From NCBI GenBank assembly GCA_016222825.1, contig JACRQF010000011.1, positions 1 to 64,000 on the forward strand: DNA of 64,000 bases, given 5' to 3'. The stretch is from Verrucomicrobiota bacterium. GTDB lineage: Bacteria; Verrucomicrobiota; Verrucomicrobiia; CAIQCK01. Shown here in pieces: positions 34,101 through 41,555 of the stretch. How positions within the stretch are numbered: the first letter of the stretch is position 1; each line of letters begins with the position of its first letter. The position numbers and the translations under genes are program-made. The notes under the pieces were generated by a model. That model was not told where the DNA came from and searched no databases. It was given only the letters and a program-made list of their open reading frames with translations.

Positions 34101-34330
34101 TTGTTGACCAGCGTGGGCAGCGAGCGCTCGGCGATATACACGATGCGCTGCTCCACCTCCTTCGCGTCCAGACCGGCGTATTGATAGACGACGCTGACGA
34201 CCGGGATGTCAATGACCGGGAAGATGTCCGTGGCCATCCGCAACAGGATGAACGGCGTCAGCAGCAGCAGCAAGATTGCCGCCACCACGAACGTGTAAGG
34301 CCTGCGCAGCGCTAGTTGGACGAGCCACAT
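31103..34330 (-). CDS. RND multidrug efflux permease (AcrB/HAE1 family)
   Basis: 1075 residues from ATG 34330. Twelve membrane helices with two large periplasmic loops. Motifs: helix 1 YTFVVAAILLLLLTPFILLRMATDIFPVID, porter segment VVYQYAGLDAKEVEQRI, helix 4 proton relay GVLVDDATVTIENIHRHM (Asp pair), and GVATANSVLVVSFARNML in the second half. It uses the proton gradient to expel drugs or other amphiphiles. The order permease, adaptor, channel forms a full tripartite pump in one operon. No regulator gene is adjacent. Confidence 0.95.
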   Translation of the reverse strand: MWLVQLALRRPYTFVVAAILLLLLTPFILLRMATDIFPVIDIPVVSVVYQYAGLDAKEVEQRIVYIAERSLPTLVNNVEHIESNSYNGLGVIKVFLQPGTSVDAGVAQVTAICQTLLRIMPPGQTPPLVITYSASMVPVFQYSFSSKKLSEQELFDYAQNQIRVGLSVVPGASIPWPYGGKTRLVAVDLDLAALKAKNLSANDVVNAINAQNLILPSGTAKIGATEYNIELNSSPLMLEQLNDLPVKTVGNATIYLRDVAQVRDGYSPQRNIVRQDGIRGALLTVYKSGVASTLEVVRGVKAVMPRIMSALPPEIEVKEFADQSLFVRAAINDVLREGTIAAALTALMILLFLGSWRSTLIIALSIPLAVLSSIAALYALGETINLMTLGGLALAVGVLVDDATVTIENIHRHMTAGVAVEDAILIGSQEITMPAFVSTLCICIVFVPMFFLTGVAKYLFVPLAKAVVFAMLASYFLSRTLVPTLVMWLYRGVKLHGTHADHHHAPLWVRPFMRIQLRFERAFLHFRERYRALLATCLEKRGAFGGVFLLFCAASWLLVTQLGENFFPNVDTGTFQLHLRARSGTRIEETARLVDQVEAVIREEVPPKELHGILDNIGISTSGINLTYSNSGVIGVADADILVSLKAGHAPTDGYVRRLRARLNREFPGTVFYFLPADIVSQTLNFGLPAPFDVQIAGRDQAANRRIAAALAEKIRHVPGAVDVRVHQPADLPTLRIAVDRTKAADVGLTERDAANSVLLSLSGTGQVQPIYWLNRSNGIQYLVNFRVPEHAISSLDELHALPVGTAQPGQGGGQILANLATLDRATAVPVASHYDTAPVTDVFGGISGRDLGSVLRDIRPLVEEAKKDLPRGHYITLRGQADTMRTSYIGLGVGLLMAVALIYLLLVVNFQSWLDPFIIITALPGALAGVIWALFLSQTTLSVPALMGAIMSLGVATANSVLVVSFARNMLHRGLDPITAALESGVGRMRPVLMTALAMVIGMLPMSLGLGEGGEQNAPLGRAVIGGLVIATVATLLFVPVVFSFMHRRAAVASREQNPASPLAPAVAENPSSV

Positions 34331-34436
34331 ATCAGTTCGAACCGGCGCCGAAAGCGGACTGGACCGCCATCAGCGTCCGGCGCTTATATCAGGTCTCCCG
34401 CCCGCTGCTCAATGGAACTTTGGTCGAAGCGCTGCG

Positions 34437-34820
34437 TCACTTGGCGGCCTTCCTCTCCGCCCTCCACTTCTCGTAAGCCTTCTTGCACTCTGCGCAGACG
34501 TAAACCTCCCTCGTCTTCGGGTCAGATTCGACGACGTTGCTTACGTGCACAGACTCGCGGCGGTGAGGGAACAATAGCATCTCTATGGCGCTTGACGGCT
34601 GGTCAGGACCGGGCCGAACGAGGAAGAAAACAACCTCCGCCTCCTTGCGCTCCATCGGGGTCTTGTGGACCTCGCACAGTTTGATGCCGCCGGTCTTTGG
34701 GTCGGCGGGCTGCGCCTGATGCGCATCGGCGCCCAGTGCGGCGCGGTTGGGGATGAACACCACCGCAGGGATGGCAAGGCAACTGATAACGACCGGGAGG
34801 AGGTGGACGAGTAAGCGCAT
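34437..34820 (-). CDS. Small exported protein with Cys/His pairs
   Basis: 127 residues from ATG 34820; the N-terminus MRLLVHLLPVVISCLAIPAVVF is a signal peptide or anchor. The mature part has KLCEVHKTPM and VYVCAECKKAYEKW, two CxxH/CxxC pairs about 60 residues apart that could bind one metal. The start of the mature protein (HQAQPADPKTGGIKLCEVH) resembles heavy-metal-binding YHS-like or DUF2318-like segments only loosely. It lies upstream of the RND operon on the same strand, 106 nt away, so a link to metal efflux is possible but unproven. Confidence 0.65.
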   Translation of the reverse strand: MRLLVHLLPVVISCLAIPAVVFIPNRAALGADAHQAQPADPKTGGIKLCEVHKTPMERKEAEVVFFLVRPGPDQPSSAIEMLLFPHRRESVHVSNVVESDPKTREVYVCAECKKAYEKWRAERKAAK

Positions 34821-34849
34821 GATGTGCAAAGCGGCCTATGGATAATGAA

Positions 34850-34935
34850 TCAACCGCCGGATACCTCGCACAGACGGGGGAGGGGATTCAAGGCGAAAGG
34901 CAGGCTGGGGCGTTGGGCCATCGCTCCGACGCGGC
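34850..34935 (+). repeat. Direct repeat A, left copy flanking the lipoprotein gene
   Basis: About 86 bp starting ATCAACCGCCGGATACC and including CTCGCACAGACGGGGGAGGG. A second copy with roughly 85-90 percent identity by eye lies at 35470-35556. The pair brackets the minus-strand lipoprotein gene. Confidence 0.75.
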
Positions 34936-35026
34936 GGCGGGTCTCAGGATCGTGCCGGGCGGGGCTAACGGAACGGCGGGGGAAGCGGGCGGGGAGATGG
35001 CATGCTGGTTGAGCACTCCATGTGAA

Positions 35027-35443
35027 TCACTTTTGATGAAAATAGAACTTCGCTCCAGTTGCCTCGACTGCCGAACGGACACGATCTCCATCTTGCGCAT
35101 CGCCAACGAAGAGGAGACGCAAATGGGGCAACTTCTGCACTGCGGGATAACGAAGGGCCCTCAGTAGCGTCGAAGCAGCTTTCGATGACGACATGCTCCA
35201 TACGACCAGATCCAGATTCTGGTTTGCACCCTTCTTCATGTCGCTCGCTAACGCTAACTCGTCACTCGTGCCGATGTTCGACAGTGCGCCGCTAATTGGA
35301 CCCGAATACATTACCTCATGAATCTTGAGATCGGTGGCGCCACCGAATGTCTGGGCAGCCACTGTGCGAATGTTGGTGTCGCGAGGGGTCGTAGCGCAGC
35401 CAACGAGCAGGACGACTAGGAATAAGGATGTGAGTGGTTTCAT
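35027..35443 (-). CDS. Small lipoprotein of unknown function
   Basis: 138 residues. MKPLTSLFLVVLLVGC has a lipobox with Cys16. The mature part alternates strands and helices (LDLVVWSMSSSKAASTLLRALRY, LRLLFVGDAQDGDRVRSAVEATGAKFYFHQK) and may be a compact alpha/beta domain. I do not recognise the family. It lies between direct repeats, which could mean it entered as a unit. Confidence 0.65.
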   Translation of the reverse strand: MKPLTSLFLVVLLVGCATTPRDTNIRTVAAQTFGGATDLKIHEVMYSGPISGALSNIGTSDELALASDMKKGANQNLDLVVWSMSSSKAASTLLRALRYPAVQKLPHLRLLFVGDAQDGDRVRSAVEATGAKFYFHQK

Positions 35444-35469
35444 AGGGTTGATAGTGCGTGATGTTCTAG

Positions 35470-35556
35470 ATCAACGCCGGATTCCTCGCACAGACGGGGG
35501 AGGGGATTCAAGGCGAAAGGCGCGATGGGACGTTGGGCCATCCCTCCGACGCGCCG
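35470..35556 (+). repeat. Direct repeat A, right copy
   Basis: Starts ATCAACGCCGGATTCC and contains the same CTCGCACAGACGGGGGAGGG core as the copy at 34850-34935, then GTTGGGCCATCCCTCCGACG. Confidence 0.75.
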
Positions 35557-35730
35557 GCGGTCGAGGTGGCTCGCGAGTTCGGGGTGCGAGACTGGCGCGG
35601 CTCAGGGGCGCAGGCGAAGGTCAGAGATCAGAGATCAGAAGTCAGAGGCCAGAGGCCAGAGGTCAGTGAGGCGGAGCCGGAGCATCGGCGAGGGGCTGGG
35701 GAAGGAGGCTTTGCACCCACCCTTGGCTGC
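35557..35730. other. Non-coding stretch with a TCAGAGR heptamer tract
   Basis: No gene is supported. At about 35621-35669 seven diverged 7-bp units lie head to tail (TCAGAGA TCAGAGA TCAGAAG TCAGAGG CCAGAGG CCAGAGG TCAGTGA). The remaining sequence is GC-rich and unassigned. A degenerate array-like unit at 35709-35730 leads into the 22-bp array. Confidence 0.55.
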
Positions 35731-36060
35731 GCCTACCATGATGGTGAGCGGCGCTCACGCTGATGGTCAGCATCGCTCACCATTATCCTTAGCAATGCTC
35801 ACCATCAGGGTGAGAGTTGCTCACCCCCATCCTTGGAGGCGCTCACCCTGATGGTGAGAAGTGCTTACCATGATGGTGACCTCCGCTCACCCTGATGGTC
35901 AGCATTGCTTACCATGATGGTAAGCGTTGCTCACCCCCATGGTAAGGAGTGCTCACCCTGATGGTCAGAGATGCTTACCATGATGGTGAGAAGCGCTCAC
36001 CATGATGGTCAGCGCAGCTTACCCTCATGGTCAAAAGACGACATGGTGATGGTAAGATGC
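35731..36060. repeat. Tandem array of fifteen 22-bp palindromic units
   Basis: Fifteen consecutive units keep an exact 22-bp period with no insertion or deletion. The consensus is GCTYACCMTGATGGTSAG plus four or five variable bases. Many units contain a 17-nt odd palindrome such as CTTACCATGATGGTAAG, centred on one G. The period is not a multiple of three, so it is not a coding repeat. It is too short in repeat and spacer for CRISPR. The regular two-turn spacing would place sites on one face of the helix. Confidence 0.85.
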
Positions 36061-36363
36061 TGGAAATATGGTGGTTAATAGCTTTCAGCTATCAGCTTTC
36101 AGGAGGGCGTCCGCTTGGACATTGGATTATCCATCCTTTTCCTTACAAGGTCCGTCGTCTTCCTTGCAAGGTGAGAGACGGACCTTGGCTTGTCAGAGGC
36201 GGCCAAAACCAAGTCGAAGGCGGGGGCGGTTGCGCGAGACTGCGGCGCGCGAAGATGCGCGTTTGGGCGAGCGCCGCCGCCGGGCGCGCAGGCGGGGACG
36301 GTGGCCAAATTCCGAGGCCCTTTGCTGCTGCGCGTCTATATTAGGCAGCGCTTTGGGCCTCTT
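36061..36363. other. Gene-poor stretch with a heptamer tract
   Basis: Near 36078-36100 is a short 7-bp tract (TAGCTTT CAGCTAT CAGCTTT CAGG). No gene is supported; open frames here have no ribosome site or recognisable product. Confidence 0.5.
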
Positions 36364-36576
36364 ATGATTGGCTTGGCATTCAATGTGTGGCGGTGGGTGA
36401 GCTGGGTGGGGACAGCGGCGAGTGCGGTGTATTTCCTGATGTCGGTGGCCAAGGCGGGGCAGAAGCCGCGGCCGGTTGCGCGGCGAACGACGAAGAGAAA
36501 GAAACTCCAAGCCTCAAAATCCAAACTTCAGAGAAGCCAGAAGCCTCAAGTTGCAAAGGCCGCTGTCTCGCATTGA
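36364..36576 (+). CDS. Possible small membrane protein
   Basis: 70 residues from ATG 36364. MIGLAFNVWRWVSWVGTAAS is followed by AVYFLMSVAKAG, a plausible membrane helix, then a very basic tail (RRTTKRKKLQ). The tail is encoded by heptamer repeats (CAANNNN units), which argues for repeat-derived sequence. No clear ribosome site. Kept as a weak candidate only. Confidence 0.25.
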   Translation: MIGLAFNVWRWVSWVGTAASAVYFLMSVAKAGQKPRPVARRTTKRKKLQASKSKLQRSQKPQVAKAAVSH

Positions 36577-36592
36577 AGTTTGAAGCTTGGAG
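36505..36592. repeat. Inverted heptamer tracts
   Basis: CTCCAAGC and following CAA-containing 7-bp units at 36505-36530 are complementary, in heptamer register, to TTGAAGTTTGAAGCTTGGAG at 36573-36592. They can fold into a hairpin with a loop of about 40 nt. Confidence 0.6.
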
Positions 36593-36656
36593 CTGATCCG
36601 GAGTTTGAGAGGCTCTTGAAAAACTCTCAGCCTCACATGACGGTGCAGAGAGGTTT

Positions 36657-36727
36657 GGAGTCCCGGCTCCAGCCGGTTCTGCACGGGAGGAGACGAAGCC
36701 CAGGAATCCGGCTGAAGCCGGGACTCC
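36657..36727. repeat. 20-bp inverted repeat (hairpin element)
   Basis: GGAGTCCCGGCTCCAGCCGG at 36657-36676 pairs with CCGGCTGAAGCCGGGACTCC at 36708-36727, with one mismatch and a 31-nt loop. It is too long and lacks a T run for a simple terminator. It lies about 110 bp upstream of the zinc-ribbon gene. Confidence 0.75.
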
Positions 36728-36835
36728 GAACCCACTACAGTCCCCGACTTCTGCAATCAACTATGGATTCCTGGATTTGGAGTTTCGCAAACGCCGCGTT
36801 GACATCTTTTGGCGGTGGCGGGTATTGTCGAAGGC

Positions 36836-37573
36836 GTGTCACCGGAAATCGAAAAGCTTTTAGTCATCCAGGACCGCGACAAGCGGCTGATTCAGTTGGA
36901 ACATCAACTCGCGCGCATTCCCGTCGAGCGCGTGGAGATCGAGGAGCGGGCCAAGGCGGCCACGAGCCGGCTGGAGGAGTTGAAGCTGAAGGCGAAGCTC
37001 ACGGAGGCGGAGCGCAAGCAGTTGGAGAACGACGTGGGCAGCAAGCGCACGCAGATTGACAAGTGGCGTTCGCAGCAGGTGCTGACCAAGAAGAACGAGG
37101 AATACCAGGCGCTGGCGCACGAGGTATCGAACGCCGAGAAGGAGATTTTCAAGATCGAGGACAAGGAGCTCGACCTGATGGACCGCAGCGAGAAGCTCGC
37201 CGCGGAGATCAAGGCCGAGCAGAAGGTGCTCGACGAGGTGAACGCGCAGGCGCAGCGGCAGAAGGAGACGATCGTCAAGCGCGAGTCCGCGATGAAGGAA
37301 GAGATCGAGAAGCTCAAGGCGGAGCGGGTGACGCTGGCCGCGGGCGTGGACGAGTCGTATCTGAGCCGTTACGAGCGGATCATGCGGCACCGGCAGGATG
37401 TGGCCATCGTGCCGCTCCAGCACGGCAACTGCGGCGGTTGTCACCTGCAAATGCCGCCGCAAGTGGTGCATCTGGCCAAGCGCAGCGAGGAGATGGTCAC
37501 TTGCGAGCAGTGCGGACGGATTTTATACTGGACCGGCGAATACGAAGCGGCGTCGCCGACGGCGCTCCGGTAG
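36836..37573 (+). CDS. Coiled-coil C4 zinc-ribbon protein (DUF164/CdsZ-like)
   Basis: 245 residues from GTG 36836 (first residues VSPEIEKLLVIQDRDKRL match the usual start of this family); TTG 36809 is an alternative. Residues 10-170 form a long coiled coil. The C-terminus holds the zinc ribbon: GNCGGCHLQMPP and TCEQCGRILYW supply four cysteines. The chlamydial homologue CdsZ binds secretion-system components, while others are annotated as nucleic-acid-binding; the role here is open. The stop is 7 nt before rnpB. Confidence 0.88.
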   Translation: MSPEIEKLLVIQDRDKRLIQLEHQLARIPVERVEIEERAKAATSRLEELKLKAKLTEAERKQLENDVGSKRTQIDKWRSQQVLTKKNEEYQALAHEVSNAEKEIFKIEDKELDLMDRSEKLAAEIKAEQKVLDEVNAQAQRQKETIVKRESAMKEEIEKLKAERVTLAAGVDESYLSRYERIMRHRQDVAIVPLQHGNCGGCHLQMPPQVVHLAKRSEEMVTCEQCGRILYWTGEYEAASPTALR

Positions 37574-37580
37574 TTCTTTT

Positions 37581-37949
37581 CGGAGGAGTGGATAGTCGCT
37601 GGCTGGCGCGAGCTGGCTGGAGGAAAGTCCGGACTCCATAGGGCAGGATGCCCCGTGAAAACGGGGGCGGTGCGGGTCAAGCCGCGCCGACGGATAGTGC
37701 CACAGAGAACAGACCGCCGCGGCGTGTCGCAAGACGCGCCGGGGTAAGGGTGAAAAGGTAGGGTAAGAGCCTACCGGGTTGGCGAGTGATCGCCGGCCGC
37801 ACGGAAAACCCCGTCTGGTGCAAGATCAAATAGGGGACTGAGTGGCCCGCTCGTGAGTCCCGGGTATTGATCGCATAGACAAATGACTATCTGAATCCAG
37901 CGGCCTTCGGGCAACTGGATATAACAGAATCCGGCTTACGGCTCCTCCG
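37581..37949 (+). ncRNA. rnpB: RNase P RNA (type A)
   Basis: About 369 nt. P1 pairs CGGAGGAG (37581-37588) with CTCCTCCG (37942-37949). Conserved landmarks: GAGGAAAGTCCGGACTCC near 37619 (CR I), CACAGAGAACAGACC near 37702 (CR II), GGGTAAGAGCCTACCGG near 37760 (CR III), and CAGAATCCGGCTTACGG near 37926 (CR V). The RNA is the catalytic part of RNase P and trims tRNA 5' ends. No rnpA is nearby, as is usual. Confidence 0.96.
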
Positions 37950-37955
37950 ATTCAG

Positions 37956-38022
37956 CCCGGAAACCGAGGCCCGCGGTGAAGCAGACGCACATGCCTGCCG
38001 GGCTTCGGTTCCCGGGTTCAGT
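37956..38022 (+). terminator. Hairpin after rnpB, probable terminator
   Basis: CCCGGAAACCGAGGCCC (37956-37972) pairs with GGGCTTCGGTTCCCGGG (38000-38016) with two or three mismatches, followed by TTCAGTTTTCAG. It probably ends rnpB transcription and separates it from the tetrapyrrole operon. Confidence 0.55.
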
Positions 38023-38084
38023 TTTCAGTTGCAGATTTGCGGTGCTTCGACTTCTTTTAATCCATCTTGGAGTGTAAACATACG

Positions 38085-38744
38085 ATGCTGCCTTACCCGA
38101 TATTTCTGGACATCATGGGCCACCGTTGCGTGGTCGTCGGCGCGGGCGCCGTCGGGCAACGGAAAGCGCAGTCGTTGCTCTCGGCGGGCGCGAAAGTGAC
38201 GGTGGTCGCGCCAGAGGCGACCTCGCGGGTGGAACTGCTCTCGGTCGAAGGCAAACTCCAATGGCTCGCCGAGGCGTATCAACCGAGCCACCTCGACGGC
38301 GCGCGGCTGGTGTTCGCGGCGACGGACGATCCCGAACTGAACCAGCGCGTGGCGGCTGATGCCCGCACGCGCGGCGCGCTGGTGAATGTGGCCGAGCCGC
38401 CGGAGGCGGGCGACTTCGCGGTGCCGGCGACCGTGCGGCGCGGCGAGATTTGCATCGCGGTGTCCACGGGCGGAGCCAGTCCGTCGCTGGCGAAGAAGCT
38501 GCGCGAGCAGATCGAGTCGGTCGTGGGCGAGGAATACGCCGCGCTGGTGGAATTGCTCGGCGAGATGCGGATGACGCTGGAGCAGCAAGTGAAGGCGCAG
38601 AACAAGCGGCAGCAGGTCTATGAAGCGATCCTGAAGTCGGACGCGCTCGCGCTGTTGCGCGACGGCAAGGCGGATGAGGCCCGGCAGCGGTGCGAGGATA
38701 TCGCGAAAGAGTTTTCAGCGAAACCGGCGGACGAAACGAAATGA
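38085..38744 (+). CDS. Precorrin-2 dehydrogenase/sirohydrochlorin ferrochelatase domain protein (Met8/CysG-N-like)
   Basis: 219 residues from ATG 38085. The N-terminal Rossmann domain is clear: YPIFLDIMGHRCVVVGAGAVGQRKAQSLLSAGA (shown in parts: FLDIMGHRCVVVGAG, VGQRKAQSLL), then LVFAATDDPELNQRVAADA and VAEPPEAGDFAVPATVRRG with the catalytic Asp of Met8 in AGDF. STGGASPSLAKKLREQIE is the family's dimer region. It oxidises precorrin-2 and inserts iron to make siroheme. Its product couples to the CobA half of the fusion gene downstream. It overlaps the next gene by 4 nt. Confidence 0.9.
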   Translation: MLPYPIFLDIMGHRCVVVGAGAVGQRKAQSLLSAGAKVTVVAPEATSRVELLSVEGKLQWLAEAYQPSHLDGARLVFAATDDPELNQRVAADARTRGALVNVAEPPEAGDFAVPATVRRGEICIAVSTGGASPSLAKKLREQIESVVGEEYAALVELLGEMRMTLEQQVKAQNKRQQVYEAILKSDALALLRDGKADEARQRCEDIAKEFSAKPADETK

Positions 38745-39544
38745 GCGAGCACGGTTTGATTCTTGTGGCGCTGGTCATGTATGCCGGCGCGTTTGTTTAT
38801 GCGCTCTTCCTGCTGCAAGGCCGGCCGCTGTGGGGAAGCTGGGGACATCGCACACTCATCACCGCCGGCTGGCTGTTCCACACCTACGGGCTTTACCTGC
38901 GCGCGAGCGAGATTCAGCGATGCCCCATCACGAATCCGTTCGAGACAATGATGTTCATCACGTGGGCGCTGGTGCTGTGCTATCTGGTGTTAGGCATGAC
39001 GTGGCGCGTGTCGTTTCTGGGGCCGTTCACCCTGCCGCTGGTCATCGCGCTCTGTTTGTTCGGACTGTTTCCGGGTTTGGACCGCGGGCGCTCGGTGGAA
39101 TTGCAGCGGAGCGTGTGGCTGAGCCTGCACGCGACGTTGTCGCTTCTGGCCTACGGCGTTTGGGGCCTGGCCGCCGCCACGGGCACGATGTATCTGCTGC
39201 AAGAGCGGCAACTGAAGACGCACCGGCTGCGCAGCTTGTTCCTGCGGCTGCCGGCCATCGAGCAACTGGACCGCATGAATGTGCGGCTGTTGCTGGTTGG
39301 TCTGGCGCTGCTGGCGGTGGGGATGGTGTTTGGGTTTGTGGTGGGCGTGGAGTTCCTGAAGAAGGACGTGCCAAAGACGCTCTGGACGTTCATGGTCTGG
39401 GCGGTCTATGGCGCGTTGCTGGTTTCGCACCGGATGCACCGGTGGCACGGCAGAAAGATCGCGCTCGGTTCCATTGCGCTGTTTCTGTCCCTGCTGGCGA
39501 CCTTCGGGGTCGTGAACATGTTCTCGACCGTTCACAAGTTCTGA
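38741..39544 (+). CDS. Cytochrome c assembly membrane protein (CcsA/HemX family)
   Basis: 267 residues, eight predicted membrane helices. Family features: ITNPFETMMFITWALVLCYLV and LHATLSLLAYGVWGLAAATGTMYLLQE, with histidines that can bind heme (HTYGLYLR, LHATLS). It starts inside the previous stop (ATGA) and is directly followed by hemA, the classic hemX-hemA arrangement. HemX-like proteins are thought to tune glutamyl-tRNA reductase level or handle heme for cytochrome c maturation. Confidence 0.88.
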   Translation: MSEHGLILVALVMYAGAFVYALFLLQGRPLWGSWGHRTLITAGWLFHTYGLYLRASEIQRCPITNPFETMMFITWALVLCYLVLGMTWRVSFLGPFTLPLVIALCLFGLFPGLDRGRSVELQRSVWLSLHATLSLLAYGVWGLAAATGTMYLLQERQLKTHRLRSLFLRLPAIEQLDRMNVRLLLVGLALLAVGMVFGFVVGVEFLKKDVPKTLWTFMVWAVYGALLVSHRMHRWHGRKIALGSIALFLSLLATFGVVNMFSTVHKF

Positions 39545-39546
39545 CC

Positions 39547-40635
39547 ATGCACATCGTCGTCGTTGGCCTCAGTCATCAAAGCGCGCCCATCGAGGTGCGG
39601 GAGCGGTTTGCGTTCACGCCGGGGATGCTGGAGCGGGCGCTGCCGTTGTTGCGGTCGGCGCCGGGGCTGGACGAGGGTGTGATCGTCTCGACTTGCAACC
39701 GCGTCGAGATTTACGGCGTGGCGGCGCAGGCGGCGGACGCGATTCATGCGATAGACGATTTCCTGCATCGCTTCCACGAACTGGAGGAGCGGATCGGAAA
39801 GGAAATCTACCGCTACGAGGAGCCGCGCAGCATCGAGCATCTCTTCCGCGTCGTGTCGGGGCTGGATTCGATGGTGTTGGGCGAGACGGAAATCCTCGGC
39901 CAGGTGAAGAAAGCCTACGACCAGGCGCTCTCGGCCAAGACGACCGGCAAGGCGCTGAACCAGCTTTTCCAGAAGGCGTTCCAAGTGGCCAAGAAGATTC
40001 GTTCGCAGACCGCGATCACGCGCGGCAGCGTGTCGGTCGCGTCGGTGGGGGTGGAACTGGCGGAGAAGATTTTCGGCGACCTCGGCGCGTCGCACGTGAT
40101 GATCCTCGGCGCGGGCGACACGAGCGAGAAGGCGGCGCGCGCGCTGCTCAGCCGCGGCGTGCGCAGCGTGATCGTGTCCAACCGCACCTACGAGCGCGCC
40201 GTGGCGCTGGCGACCGAACTGGGCGGCCGGGCGGTGCGGTTCGACAGCTTTGGGGAGGAATTCGTCGGTGTGGACATCGTCATCAGTTCGATTGCGGCGA
40301 CGCACCAAGTCTTGACCCGCGAGAGCCTGGGCAGCCTGATGGTGGCGCGGCAGAACCGCCCGTTGTTCCTGATTGACCTCGGCATGCCGCGGAACATTGA
40401 CCCGGCGGTGAACGAACTGGACAACGTGTATCTCTACAACGTGGACGACCTGCAAAGCATTGCCGACGACAACATGCGCGCGCGGCAGGAGGACCTGTCT
40501 CGGTGCGAGGAGATGATTGGCGCCAACGTGGCGAAGTTCCAGGAATGGCTCCGCCGGCTGCCACCCGGCCCCGCGAAAGACCACCAGCACCCAGACCCCG
40601 CGGGTTCGCCATCAACACCGATTGTTTCACACTAA
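39547..40635 (+). CDS. hemA: Glutamyl-tRNA reductase
   Basis: 362 residues from ATG 39547, 2 nt after the previous stop. Catalytic Cys50 in VSTCNRVEIY; substrate motif HLFRVVSGLDSMVLGETEILGQVK (in parts LFRVVSGLDSMVLGE, TEILGQVKKAY); NADPH-binding GAGDTSEKAARAL; C-terminal dimer helix. It reduces Glu-tRNA to glutamate-1-semialdehyde, the first committed step of tetrapyrrole synthesis. The C-terminus is slightly shorter than average and ends in a proline-rich tail. It overlaps hemC by 1 nt (TAATG). Confidence 0.96.
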   Translation: MHIVVVGLSHQSAPIEVRERFAFTPGMLERALPLLRSAPGLDEGVIVSTCNRVEIYGVAAQAADAIHAIDDFLHRFHELEERIGKEIYRYEEPRSIEHLFRVVSGLDSMVLGETEILGQVKKAYDQALSAKTTGKALNQLFQKAFQVAKKIRSQTAITRGSVSVASVGVELAEKIFGDLGASHVMILGAGDTSEKAARALLSRGVRSVIVSNRTYERAVALATELGGRAVRFDSFGEEFVGVDIVISSIAATHQVLTRESLGSLMVARQNRPLFLIDLGMPRNIDPAVNELDNVYLYNVDDLQSIADDNMRARQEDLSRCEEMIGANVAKFQEWLRRLPPGPAKDHQHPDPAGSPSTPIVSH

Positions 40636-41555
40636 TGGATTCCACCCTTCAACCCATCATCCTCGGCACGCGCGGCAGTGGATTGGCGCTGGCGCAAACA
40701 AACCAGATGCTCGACGTGCTTCGCCGGACGCACCCGGAGGCCCGGTTCGATTTCACAATCATCAAGACCGCCGGGGACCAGGCGACGCGGCCGGCGGCGT
40801 TGCCGGAGGGCGGCGTCAAGGGACTGTTCACGCGGGAGATCGAAGCGGCGCTGATTGGCCGTCGCGCGGACATTGCGGTTCACAGCTTGAAGGATTTGCC
40901 GACGGAGCTTCCGGCGGGGTTGATTCTCGCGGCGACGCCCAAGCGCGCCGACCCGCGCGACATTCTCATCTCGCGCGGGCCGAAGTTTGCCGAGCTGCCC
41001 CAAGGCGCGGTCGTAGCGACGAGCAGCTTGCGGCGCAAAGGCCAGTTGCTGGCGATGCGGCCGGATTTGAAGGTTGTGGAGATTCGCGGCAATGTCGAGA
41101 CGCGGCTGCGGAAGTTGCAGGAGAACGCCGACTGGCACGCCATCGTGCTTGCGGCGGCCGGTATCGCGCGGCTGAATTTGAGTCTGGCGGCTTGGGGAAT
41201 GGTCGGGCATCCGTTTGCGTCGGAAGAGATGATGCCCGCGCCGTGCCAGGCGATTCTCGGCTTGGAGGCGAGGGCGAACGACGAGCGCGTGCTGTCGCTG
41301 CTGCGGTCGGTCAACCATCTGGAGACGTTCCAAGTAGCGACAGCGGAGCGCGCGTTCTCGCACGTTCTCGAAGGCGGCTGTCGGACGCCGGTGGCGGCTT
41401 ACGCGGAAGTGATCGAGGGCAAGCTGCGGCTGCGCGGCGCGGTGTTCTTTGAAGACGGGCGCGTCAGGTTTCGCGGCGAGCTGGCCGGCGACACGAAGGA
41501 CGCGGAACTGGTTGGCAAAACTTTGGCGGAAAAGGCGAAGACGGTTTTGATATGA
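40635..41555 (+). CDS. hemC: Porphobilinogen deaminase (hydroxymethylbilane synthase)
   Basis: 306 residues, standard length. Motifs: GTRGSGLALAQT, HSLKDLP with the catalytic Asp87, TSSLRRKGQLLAMRPDL, RGNVETRLRKL, and LEGGCRTPVAAYA with Cys249 that carries the dipyrromethane cofactor. It joins four porphobilinogens into hydroxymethylbilane. Translationally coupled on both sides (TAATG before, ATGA after). Confidence 0.97.
   Translation: MDSTLQPIILGTRGSGLALAQTNQMLDVLRRTHPEARFDFTIIKTAGDQATRPAALPEGGVKGLFTREIEAALIGRRADIAVHSLKDLPTELPAGLILAATPKRADPRDILISRGPKFAELPQGAVVATSSLRRKGQLLAMRPDLKVVEIRGNVETRLRKLQENADWHAIVLAAAGIARLNLSLAAWGMVGHPFASEEMMPAPCQAILGLEARANDERVLSLLRSVNHLETFQVATAERAFSHVLEGGCRTPVAAYAEVIEGKLRLRGAVFFEDGRVRFRGELAGDTKDAELVGKTLAEKAKTVLI

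Noticed and set aside
35731..36060. CRISPR array
   Set aside because: The unit is 22 bp in total with no unique spacers and no cas genes; the units are palindromic and vary throughout.
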